From Candidatus Riflebacteria bacterium HGW-Riflebacteria-1 (lineage in GTDB: Bacteria > Muiribacteriota > Ozemobacteria > Ozemobacterales > Ozemobacteraceae), in contig PGYB01000002.1 of the NCBI GenBank assembly GCA_002839445.1, forward strand, positions 124,001-188,000: a stretch of 64,000 nt of DNA, in the 5' to 3' direction. The notes beneath the pieces were generated by a model. That model was not told the DNA's origin. It searched no databases and was given only the letters and a program-made list of their open reading frames with translations. The position numbers and the translations under genes are program-made. Positions 36,057 to 43,508 of the stretch are shown in pieces (positions within the stretch are counted from its first letter, which is position 1; each line of letters starts with the position of its first letter).

Positions 36057-36884
36057 ATGAAAATAAAAATATTACTGATTTCTGCGATGATTACAGCTGC
36101 TTGTTTTGTCGTGACAGGGTGTTGCAGCCATAAAGATACCGTCGCAAGAGTCGTCTCTCTGAAGGGTCTGGTAACTATGAAGTCGCCCGATGCGACTGAC
36201 TTTTCAACTCCTGCTGTTGATCAGCAATTATATGGCGGAACAAGCATAAGAACCCAGGACAGATCTGGTGTAGAGCTTGCAATAGTTGCAGATGTCGGCA
36301 GTATTGAAATCGGCCAGAATACATACCTGGAACTTCGTCCGTTCAGCGAAAAGGAGCTGCGGCAAACGAATGGCATAGCCATTTATCGTATAAACAAGCA
36401 GGGTAAGGAATTGCGCATTCAAACTCCTCATGGCATGGCATCAGTCCTGGGCACTGTGTTTCGTATTGATATAACCGCCTCGGCAACTCAGGTGTGTGTA
36501 AAGGAAGGCCGTGTCGGGTTTGCAAAACCTTCCGGCGATCAGATTATCATAGACGGGGGCAGCAAATACTCAACGGCCAGCTCAAACAACAATGTTGAAT
36601 CGCTCGGTTTTGACACTCTGAATCGTATATTCGTTGAGCCTGTTGAGTTTTCTTTGTTTCTGCCCGACGGGCAGGGTAGTGGCGCTGCAGTGAAAACCCC
36701 GGCTAATGCCACGCCTTCAACTCGCATTGAGGGAAATAATAGTCCTGCTTTGATTCTGATTCCGGATGATAACACTGACCCGGCATGGCAGGTCTCAAGC
36801 CCTGATGCAAATGTTGAACCGACAGGCCCGTCTCCACGCGATCAGCTAGAACACCTGACCATAGAACATCCCAAGGAGGATTGA
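36057..36884 (+). CDS. FecR-domain lipoprotein
   Basis: A lipoprotein signal ends in CFVVTGC. Residues about 30-155 form a FecR domain (RVVSLKGLVTMKSPDA, LYGGTSIRTQDRSGVELA, IEIGQNTYLELR, TPHGMASVLGTVFRID, CVKEGRVGFA). The last hundred residues are Pro/Ser/Asn-rich and probably unstructured. It lacks a cytoplasmic part, so it cannot be an anti-sigma factor by itself; it may bind the periplasmic FecR domain of its neighbour or a surface component. ATG 36057 is chosen over 36045 because the latter directly abuts the only AAGG. Confidence 0.75.
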   Translation: MKIKILLISAMITAACFVVTGCCSHKDTVARVVSLKGLVTMKSPDATDFSTPAVDQQLYGGTSIRTQDRSGVELAIVADVGSIEIGQNTYLELRPFSEKELRQTNGIAIYRINKQGKELRIQTPHGMASVLGTVFRIDITASATQVCVKEGRVGFAKPSGDQIIIDGGSKYSTASSNNNVESLGFDTLNRIFVEPVEFSLFLPDGQGSGAAVKTPANATPSTRIEGNNSPALILIPDDNTDPAWQVSSPDANVEPTGPSPRDQLEHLTIEHPKED

Positions 36885-36885
36885 C

Positions 36886-37803
36886 ATGCCGTTCCCAAAA
36901 CTTTCCAGGCTAGGTGTCTGTATATGCCTGTTGCAGTTGCTTATGCCGGTCAGTGCTCTGCATGCAGGCCTGGCAGAACAGGTCGTCACAGGCGTGCAGA
37001 CTGTAATACAAAGGCTGACTGGCGGGGAAGAAGCTAAGCTGACTTCCGACAAGCTGCGGGTTGCAGTCTATAATATCGCTTATGGGCGTGGCAATGATCG
37101 CGGCGGCCTCAATGAGGTCGGCGGCAAACCGCAGAATCTTCTCAGGGCTGCCTGGTTGCTGAAAGACCAGAAGTTCGATATTGCCGGTTGCACCGAAGTC
37201 TCGGCGGCCGATCTGCGCGGTGGCATGTCTGACCAGCCATCTCTGATTGCCATGCATTCCGGCCTGAACTACCGGGTTTATGGCGAAAATCACCGGTTCG
37301 GGTTGATTGTTATCGGCATGGGTAACGCCGTGTTTTCAAGGTTTCCGATCGCCTGGAGCAAGAACCACAAGCTCTATCGCGCAAAAGAAGAAAACGAGCA
37401 GCGCGGATGTCTGGAAGCACTTATAGATCTCGGCGAGAAGGGCAAAGTCAGGGTATTCGTGACCCACCTCAGCCTGAACGCCGATGAATCAAACCTGCAG
37501 CTGCAGCAGATCTATAAGATTATCAAGAGTCGCCCCGAACCATCGATTCTGATGGGAGATTTCAACTCTCACCCTGGTTCTGCCAACATCAACTTTCTCA
37601 ATCAAAACATGACAGATGTTTCTGATGATTCGGGCGGAACTTACTGGCCGAAAGTCTTTCAGAACAAAGGCGTGCCCGCCGAAAAGCTTGATTACATATT
37701 CGTTCATGGTTCGCTGAAAAAAGACGGCGCAAGCTGGGTGAGCGGTTTCAAAGAAGGAAATTCCGATCACGGCTGCCTTGGCGTTGTTCTGCAGTTGCCC
37801 TGA
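36886..37803 (+). CDS. Secreted endonuclease/exonuclease/phosphatase-family protein
   Basis: After a signal peptide (LGVCICLLQLLMPVSALHAG) the chain shows the EEP fold motifs in order: VAVYNIAYGRG, CTEVS with the metal-binding Glu, GNAVFSRFP, VTHLSLN, MGDFNSHPGS, KLDYIFVH and NSDHGCLG with the catalytic Asp-His. Members cut DNA, RNA, sphingolipids or phosphoinositides; the substrate here is unknown, but export means it acts outside the cytoplasm. AGGAGG precedes the ATG. It belongs to the run of genes downstream of the sigma/FecR pair, followed by a toxin-like protein. Confidence 0.84.
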   Translation: MPFPKLSRLGVCICLLQLLMPVSALHAGLAEQVVTGVQTVIQRLTGGEEAKLTSDKLRVAVYNIAYGRGNDRGGLNEVGGKPQNLLRAAWLLKDQKFDIAGCTEVSAADLRGGMSDQPSLIAMHSGLNYRVYGENHRFGLIVIGMGNAVFSRFPIAWSKNHKLYRAKEENEQRGCLEALIDLGEKGKVRVFVTHLSLNADESNLQLQQIYKIIKSRPEPSILMGDFNSHPGSANINFLNQNMTDVSDDSGGTYWPKVFQNKGVPAEKLDYIFVHGSLKKDGASWVSGFKEGNSDHGCLGVVLQLP

Positions 37804-37829
37804 GATCAAATCCGGGAGGAGAGAGAAAT

Positions 37830-39026
37830 ATGAAAAATTCGATGCGCCGCTATATTTCTTGGGTGCTTGTTTTGTCTGTGCTCTGGCAGCCTTTTTTACC
37901 GCAGCTGGCCAGTGCTTCAATAGCGACGGAAGTCGCAGGTGTTGTTGATAAGATTGATTCGGCCATTCAGGATGTGCTCGGCCTGACAAAGGTAGAGAAT
38001 GTCAAAGGCAGAGTAGAAGCGGATATTCAAAAACAAGAGCAGGAGATAAAGCAGCAGAAACTCAGCGAACTGATGAGTCAGGCTGGCAACGATCCTGACA
38101 AGAAAGCAGCTGCGGAACGGCAGGCGGCAGATTATGCCAGGTCTGAGGCCGATAAAATGCGGGCCAAAGCCGAAGAGGGTTATTCTAAGGATGAAGAGGG
38201 TGGTAGCAGTCTAGATTCTGGCAAATCTCAAGCTGGAGGCTCCAGCGGTGGTGGTGGCGGCGCGATAGACGCCAAGGGGCTGACCGCTGAAACCGGCAAT
38301 ATGAGCAGCCTGGAAGGGTCTGCCGGCCAAATGGCCAGCCATCAGGAATCTTTGCGCAGTGCCGGCCAGAAGCTGGTTAATACCGCAAACCAGCTCAGGC
38401 CTATAAAAGAGGCTCTGGAAACAGCGGCAACGGCCATAGATCTTGCAGGACTGATCATATCAGCTGCCGGGATTTCAGCTCCGATCGGCGCCGCGCTCTG
38501 TACGGCTGCCAGCGCAATCGACGGCGTCTGCACGGTGCTGGCTGGGATTATCGGCGTGTGTGAGATTATGGGCGAAACGCTTGTCAGCATGGCCGATCAG
38601 GGCAAGACCGATGATGCCACTTTTTTCGCTACTCTTGCCAAAAAAACCTGCGAACTGGGCCCGGATCTGGTGATAGAAATCGGGCTTGGGGTTTTGAGCA
38701 TGATAAAGGTCGGTAAAATAGCCAAATGGCTGGATCGAACCATAGATGGCTCGGAAACCTTGAAGAGGATCTCGAAAATCATGAGTTTCAATCTAAATGA
38801 CAATGCTGCAAAGTGGCTGAGCAAACAGATGATTTCAGGTCTCGGATGGAAAAATGTCGATCCCAAGAAGCTTACAGAAATTACCAAAATAGGTCTTGGG
38901 CAAATTACCAAAGCGATGGAAGGACAGATTAAAAACGCTACCGGAAAAGATGTTTCGGTGACCAATATACCCGATAACATCAAAAAGACAGGCGAAGCCG
39001 TTATCAAAACTATCGGTTCATGGTGA
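37830..39026 (+). CDS. Secreted protein with coiled coil and hydrophobic hairpin, unrecognised
   Basis: I do not recognise this 398-residue protein. It has a signal peptide (YISWVLVLSVLWQPFLPQLA), a charged coiled-coil segment (about residues 60-120, rich in Lys, Glu, Gln), a Gly/Ser-rich linker (GGSSGGGGGA) and then about 55 residues of Ala/Gly/Ile-rich hydrophobic helices (DLAGLIISAAGISAP, CTVLAGIIGVCEIM) with small residues. Soluble coiled coils followed by such hairpins occur in pore-forming translocators and in polymorphic-toxin carriers, a resemblance of style only. Four cysteines lie in the hydrophobic part. GGGAGGAG precedes the start; its end overlaps the pilin-like gene that follows. 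Confidence 0.6.
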   Translation: MKNSMRRYISWVLVLSVLWQPFLPQLASASIATEVAGVVDKIDSAIQDVLGLTKVENVKGRVEADIQKQEQEIKQQKLSELMSQAGNDPDKKAAAERQAADYARSEADKMRAKAEEGYSKDEEGGSSLDSGKSQAGGSSGGGGGAIDAKGLTAETGNMSSLEGSAGQMASHQESLRSAGQKLVNTANQLRPIKEALETAATAIDLAGLIISAAGISAPIGAALCTAASAIDGVCTVLAGIIGVCEIMGETLVSMADQGKTDDATFFATLAKKTCELGPDLVIEIGLGVLSMIKVGKIAKWLDRTIDGSETLKRISKIMSFNLNDNAAKWLSKQMISGLGWKNVDPKKLTEITKIGLGQITKAMEGQIKNATGKDVSVTNIPDNIKKTGEAVIKTIGSW

Positions 39027-41065
39027 GTATGCTATTTAAACAGCATGACTTGAAGGTTCGACAGAAAGGTTTTGTTCTTTATGTCGTATGCGCTCTTCTG
39101 CTTGCCACATTTATTCTGGTAATCGGGTTCGAGCAGTTCAGAAGCGGCTCTGCAACACAATTGGCGAAGACAATCGAACAGGAGAAAATGATTTCTCTCG
39201 CTCAGGTAGGCGTTAATGAGATTCTTGCCGACATCAAGTCAAAGATAAACAACCGAAAGGAACCTGTCGTTGGCTCTGCCATCTACGAATACTGGAAAAG
39301 CCGGATTACGCCTTCCCAGATAAACTATGCGGCAAAAGACCTTAGTATTGCCAATTCGATTGCCGCTTCAGTTATCGGAAAGACGGCTGTTGTTACAGGT
39401 TCCGTCAGAATAGTTGTTGATGAAAGCATTGGCACTCCACAGCCCTCATATATAGGTTATGTGGAGATAGAGAGCCGAATTTCTGCGTCTGGCCTGCATA
39501 ATTCGGTAAAGGTTCTTGAGCGCCGCGAACTCAAAATCGTCGATCTTTCAGACAGCTTTTTGGACAAGTATGCTTTGTATGTTAAATCCTTCTGTCGGTC
39601 ACTGAACGTCGAAGATAAAAAACTGTCAGTTAAGGGCGTGCTTAAGGGAGATAAAAGCCATTCTCTTGTTTATCTCGGCAGGAGAAATGCGCCAACCTGC
39701 TCCTGTTGCTCAAACATTCTGCTCGATGTAGATTTTAACGCCGACAAAAATCTGCTTGCGTCCTATTATAACCCCACGCCCTTTACCAGCTCGGTTGGCG
39801 GGAACGAAAGCTCAGGTAATTTTTTCTGGACAAAGCAGCTCGCGCTTTCGGCTTTTGCCGACAAATTCAGCCTTGAGGAATATGAAAAAATACCCGTCAT
39901 CAACAAGACTCTAGATTTTTACTGGAAGAGTGTTGCCGGTAACACCAGTTCTGTTGCCGAAGATGTTCGCAGGTCAGGCCCTGTCAAATTCAAAAATTCG
40001 GTTCTTAATGCTTTTAAACCGGCGTGGAATTACTATTACGGCTATACCGATTATCTGCATTTCAAAAAGATTTCCTCAGTCAATCCCTTTAGAGGCTTAA
40101 AAGCCTACTTTGCTGGCTTGCCGCGCGATTGTTTTCGTCATGTCGGGGGCAAAATGCCGGCGTTCTTTGGCGAGGACCGTTCGACACCTGTTTTTATAGA
40201 AGGGCCGGTATATCTGAGATTTTTTAAGGTGGCATTTGTAGATGAGGTCAGGGGAGCCCCGATTGTTGGGCAACAGCCATTCTGCAGCGCTTTCGAATTA
40301 GAATATTCAGCCGATCCGGATACGTTGGCCGGAAAAGTAGTGGGCAGTCTTGATCCATTAACGCGACGGCTTGGTTCGCACCCGATAGATGACAAGCACA
40401 GTCCAGTTCCGGTAAATTCAGTATTCTACGAGCTGGAGCCGCCGCCAGAAGAACCGAAAACAGAAGACAACACCAGGGGGTTCGATATCTTTCCAAGGTT
40501 CCATTCATCAAAACTGGTCGCCAATTTTTATCTGACTCCGGCCGATTTTTATGCTGAGCGTGTCAAGACAATAGGAGGCGTAAATCTTCTCGATCTTGAT
40601 GGTATCTGCACGGTTCTTGGAACCATTGATCTTGATCGCGGCAATGTGACTTACTATCGGGGTAGAGGAACCATCGTCACAGTTGCTGGTGACTGCATTC
40701 TTGGCAATCTCAAGCCTTTCAACAACGATCACGACAATAATTATCTCAAAATTTATCTTACCAGCGGCGGGTTCGGAGTTACTCGCACCCGCAAGGAAGC
40801 GCGAATAGAGGCTTCCCTGGTTTCAACCTTCTGCGCCGATGACAACTCGCAAATCGACGCAGCAAAAGAGGGAACTTTCAACCTTATGCCGGGGCAGAAC
40901 GTTCACATTTTCGGCAATCTCGTGGTGGATGCTCTGCCTTACCTCGATTCCACCAGTCTGACTGTCGAGCACAGTGCCAGCCTGATCGATCACGAGTACC
41001 CTGTCAGGGCGAGTGTTGGAAGCGTGAAAACCATGTTCGTATTAGATTATTCGGGTGAAGAATAA
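39020..41065 (+). CDS. Large PilX-like pilus-associated protein (set 2)
   Basis: The N-terminus (RQKGFVLYVVCALLLATFIL, then FEQFRSGSATQLAKTIEQEK) is a PilX/GspK-like anchor and stalk helix preceded by a basic leader. The remaining ~620 residues are a large extracytoplasmic part, with a CSCC cysteine cluster near residue 230 and many aromatic residues. This is far larger than usual PilX (about 200 aa) and could form a pilus tip or adhesin; that is inference. ATG 39020 overlaps the preceding gene; ATG 39029 is an alternative. Its size is close to the set 3 counterpart (697 aa). Confidence 0.6.
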   Translation: MVSMLFKQHDLKVRQKGFVLYVVCALLLATFILVIGFEQFRSGSATQLAKTIEQEKMISLAQVGVNEILADIKSKINNRKEPVVGSAIYEYWKSRITPSQINYAAKDLSIANSIAASVIGKTAVVTGSVRIVVDESIGTPQPSYIGYVEIESRISASGLHNSVKVLERRELKIVDLSDSFLDKYALYVKSFCRSLNVEDKKLSVKGVLKGDKSHSLVYLGRRNAPTCSCCSNILLDVDFNADKNLLASYYNPTPFTSSVGGNESSGNFFWTKQLALSAFADKFSLEEYEKIPVINKTLDFYWKSVAGNTSSVAEDVRRSGPVKFKNSVLNAFKPAWNYYYGYTDYLHFKKISSVNPFRGLKAYFAGLPRDCFRHVGGKMPAFFGEDRSTPVFIEGPVYLRFFKVAFVDEVRGAPIVGQQPFCSAFELEYSADPDTLAGKVVGSLDPLTRRLGSHPIDDKHSPVPVNSVFYELEPPPEEPKTEDNTRGFDIFPRFHSSKLVANFYLTPADFYAERVKTIGGVNLLDLDGICTVLGTIDLDRGNVTYYRGRGTIVTVAGDCILGNLKPFNNDHDNNYLKIYLTSGGFGVTRTRKEARIEASLVSTFCADDNSQIDAAKEGTFNLMPGQNVHIFGNLVVDALPYLDSTSLTVEHSASLIDHEYPVRASVGSVKTMFVLDYSGEE

Positions 41066-41373
41066 TGAAAAGAATCTTTGTTATCGTTGCGGTTCTGTCA
41101 TTTGTGATTGTTTTGTCTGCGATGCTTCTGTTGAGAAAACAGTCACAACCTGAAAAGGCCTCGCATAATGCCCACTCGCCGATTGATGCAACGAAAATTG
41201 TGAAACCTGAGATGCGCCCGCCGCCAGTTGCTTCAGAATCCCTTGCCAGCAGCAAGATCGTGCGCTATACACCGCCAAAAGAGGCTTTTGTGCCGCAAAC
41301 CAGTGAAACGACACGAAAAGCTCTAAAGGAAGTTCTCGCAATTTCAATTTCGCGCATGGAGAACTCAAAATGA
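41065..41373 (+). CDS. Small single-pass membrane protein in pilin set 2
   Basis: This 102-residue protein has one N-terminal hydrophobic segment (FVIVAVLSFVIVLSAMLLL) and a Pro-rich hydrophilic tail with PPPVASESLASS. No family is recognised. It starts on the stop of the large PilX-like gene (TAATG) and overlaps the next pilin-like gene by four bases, so it is made with them and may be an assembly or inner-membrane partner. Set 1 and set 3 have no equivalent. Confidence 0.65.
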   Translation: MKRIFVIVAVLSFVIVLSAMLLLRKQSQPEKASHNAHSPIDATKIVKPEMRPPPVASESLASSKIVRYTPPKEAFVPQTSETTRKALKEVLAISISRMENSK

Positions 41374-41885
41374 AAAACTCAGCTTTTTCATTTGTTGAAG
41401 TTATTGTGACAGTGGCTGTTGCCGCTTCACTTATCGGGGGAATTCTATTTTTTACTACCGGTGTTTCGCTTACGACTACTAAAACTGCCGCATATTACCA
41501 AGCCCTGCAGATTGCCATGGAAACGCTTGACTGGGTTCAGAGTATTTCCGCCGACCTTGTTGACGACAAACTTTGCGCCGTGCTCAGCGGTTCGCTGGTT
41601 GATCTCGGCACTCTCAAGTCGGGCTCGATTCCTGTAAGCAGTATCATAGGTTCTTCTGATAAAGAGTTGCATTATCCCGATAGTTACGCGAAGAGGTTTT
41701 TTCACAGAAAGCTTGAAGTGCAGCGCCTTAAGGGGAGCAGGGGACGTTTTCTGGTCAAAGTTACCGTGACAATTTCATGGAATGAGGGAAAACAGGCGGA
41801 AAAAGTCGTTTCTTCTTTTTCTGAAAAGCGGATGCGTGAACTTTCATTGGTGACTGTTCTATTCGACGAAACGGAATACTATTGA
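41370..41885 (+). CDS. Prepilin-like protein, PilV type (set 2)
   Basis: The start MKNSA-FSFVEVIVTVAVAASL is a very short prepilin signal with Ala in place of Gly at -1 and Glu at +5, followed by a hydrophobic stalk. The 171-residue length fits PilV/GspI-like minor pilins. Overlaps with both neighbours (ATGA, TTGATG) show a compact operon. The Ala at -1 may alter processing by the prepilin peptidase, which does accept Ala in some pilins. Confidence 0.68.
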   Translation: MKNSAFSFVEVIVTVAVAASLIGGILFFTTGVSLTTTKTAAYYQALQIAMETLDWVQSISADLVDDKLCAVLSGSLVDLGTLKSGSIPVSSIIGSSDKELHYPDSYAKRFFHRKLEVQRLKGSRGRFLVKVTVTISWNEGKQAEKVVSSFSEKRMRELSLVTVLFDETEYY

Positions 41886-42514
41886 TGAAAGCTCGAAAAA
41901 TAAGTGGTTTCACATTTGTAGAAGCTCTGGTTGCGCTGCTTATTGTTTCTGCGCTGCTTATACTTGTAGGCCGCATTGTCAGCAGTGTCAGATCTTCAGT
42001 TTCGAAAGGCGTGGCGAATCTGCAGAACCTTCAACAGGCGCGCAGCCTGCTCAATTCGATTCGCCGTGATTTTATCGTGTCTTCGCCAGTTTATGACAGA
42101 AACGATGATTATTCCAGTCGCGCAAAAGTTAGAATGGAACCTGTTGTCACGCAAAAGACCTCTGGAAAGTTTCCGCAGCCGCTCTTCGTATCCGACGATA
42201 CGGTTCTGTTATACAAAAGACTTGCCGACAGCTCGATAGAGAGTGTGTCATATCATTTCGATGCCAGAGCCGGCAGAATTACAAGGACAAGCGACAAAAA
42301 TCCGGAGCGCGTGTTTGACGGCATCAAGAAGGCTTCTTTCAAGGTCTATTCATTGCACGAAAATCTCAGCCCGCACGTTCCTCTTTTGTGGGTTTCGGTG
42401 ACGGTAGAGCACACTGAAGCCGGCGAAAAGCAGGTTTTTGATCTTGCCACCACCATAGGCAGTTCTATTATCTGCAAGGATATAAACAATCAATACTGGA
42501 ACGGGACAAGATGA
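41885..42514 (+). CDS. Prepilin-like protein, PilW type (set 2)
   Basis: A clean prepilin signal KISG-FTFVEALVALLIVSALL opens the 209-residue protein, with the +5 glutamate. The stalk continues into a globular domain ending SSIICKDINNQYW. It resembles PilW/GspJ minor pilins in size and in its place after a PilV-like gene. I chose ATG 41885, which shares a base with the preceding stop. The gene ends only two bases from the convergent set 3 operon, with no terminator between them. Confidence 0.7.
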   Translation: MKARKISGFTFVEALVALLIVSALLILVGRIVSSVRSSVSKGVANLQNLQQARSLLNSIRRDFIVSSPVYDRNDDYSSRAKVRMEPVVTQKTSGKFPQPLFVSDDTVLLYKRLADSSIESVSYHFDARAGRITRTSDKNPERVFDGIKKASFKVYSLHENLSPHVPLLWVSVTVEHTEAGEKQVFDLATTIGSSIICKDINNQYWNGTR

Positions 42515-42516
42515 AT

Positions 42517-43062
42517 TCAGTCTTTCCAGTCTTTGATCAGCAGGTTTTCGCGGCAATTAGAGCAGAAAATCATTTTTTGCATAACATGAGGCTCTTCGTT
42601 TTTCGGTGAAGCAACCTCGAACAGGATTTTGGCAGCGAATTTTTCACCAGGAAAGCTGATTTTCTGCAGCATTGGTTCACCATTGACTTCATTAACCCGG
42701 AAACCATCGCCGAGAAGTCTCTCAAGAATAATAGCTCCGCTGTCGTTGACGATTCTTCGCAAACCTTGGTTGTCAGGGGTTTTTTCGTAGGTGACGTCGA
42801 GCTCTTTTTTGTTTTTGCCTACGTCTTCCAATGTTTTGATGTGAAAGCCATCGGCATTGATGTTTATGCTGGTGGCCCTCTGTAAATCGTGTTCGATCTG
42901 GGAGCTGATAAGAACTGCAACCTGAATGTTCGACAGATGAGATGTGCCTTTCACTGACGATCGCATCCAGTTGCTCATGAGATTGTAAACAGCTGTAAGC
43001 ATCGTGACGGAAATAAGCGCCGCAACTATCATTTCCACAAGTGTAAATCCACGTCTGGTCAT
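42517..43062 (-). CDS. Prepilin-like protein, PilW type (set 3)
   Basis: The N-terminus MTRRG-FTLVEMIVAALISVTML is a canonical prepilin signal. The 181-residue protein ends in a short sequence with two cysteines (CSNCRENLLIKD), a pair not seen in the set 2 homologue. It is the last gene of the minus-strand set 3 operon, overlapping the PilV-type gene by four bases. Confidence 0.74.
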   Translation of the reverse strand: MTRRGFTLVEMIVAALISVTMLTAVYNLMSNWMRSSVKGTSHLSNIQVAVLISSQIEHDLQRATSININADGFHIKTLEDVGKNKKELDVTYEKTPDNQGLRRIVNDSGAIILERLLGDGFRVNEVNGEPMLQKISFPGEKFAAKILFEVASPKNEEPHVMQKMIFCSNCRENLLIKDWKD

Positions 43063-43508
43063 TTTGCTGCTCCAACGATACAGCCGGTAATTGTCGTTTT
43101 ACGCTTGATTCCTCCGGAGGAAGCCCAATAGACATCGGTTTTTATAACTTTGTAGGCATAATTGGATTCATCAGGCTCATGCAATGAAACAGTCAATAAG
43201 CACTCATACAGCGGGTCAATCTTGAGAAGCATCTGCGCCATCAATGTGCCCGGCGACATAAGCTCAGTGATTTTCTTGTCCTTTGCCGGGTTCAGAAAAG
43301 GATCGTCAAATGCCAGACCCCTTGCATAGCTTAATACCGTTGTAGCACAGGAAATGGCATTGATTTCTTCTCTGATCTGTATTGTGCCTGTTCGAGCCTG
43401 ACTGAACATTGAGAAAATTGAAACGCCGGCAAGAGCCAGCAATCCGACTGCAATCAGCACCTCCGGCATTGAAAACCCTACTCTGTTATGTTGTGCAAAT
43501 AGTTTCAT
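43059..43508 (-). CDS. Prepilin-like protein, PilV type (set 3)
   Basis: A prepilin signal NRVG-FSMPEVLIAVGLLALAG is visible near residue 11, with Glu at +5, followed by the stalk helix. The 149-residue product fits PilV/GspI-like minor pilins. Four-base overlaps with both neighbours indicate translational coupling in the order X, V, W. Confidence 0.7.
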   Translation of the reverse strand: MKLFAQHNRVGFSMPEVLIAVGLLALAGVSIFSMFSQARTGTIQIREEINAISCATTVLSYARGLAFDDPFLNPAKDKKITELMSPGTLMAQMLLKIDPLYECLLTVSLHEPDESNYAYKVIKTDVYWASSGGIKRKTTITGCIVGAAK

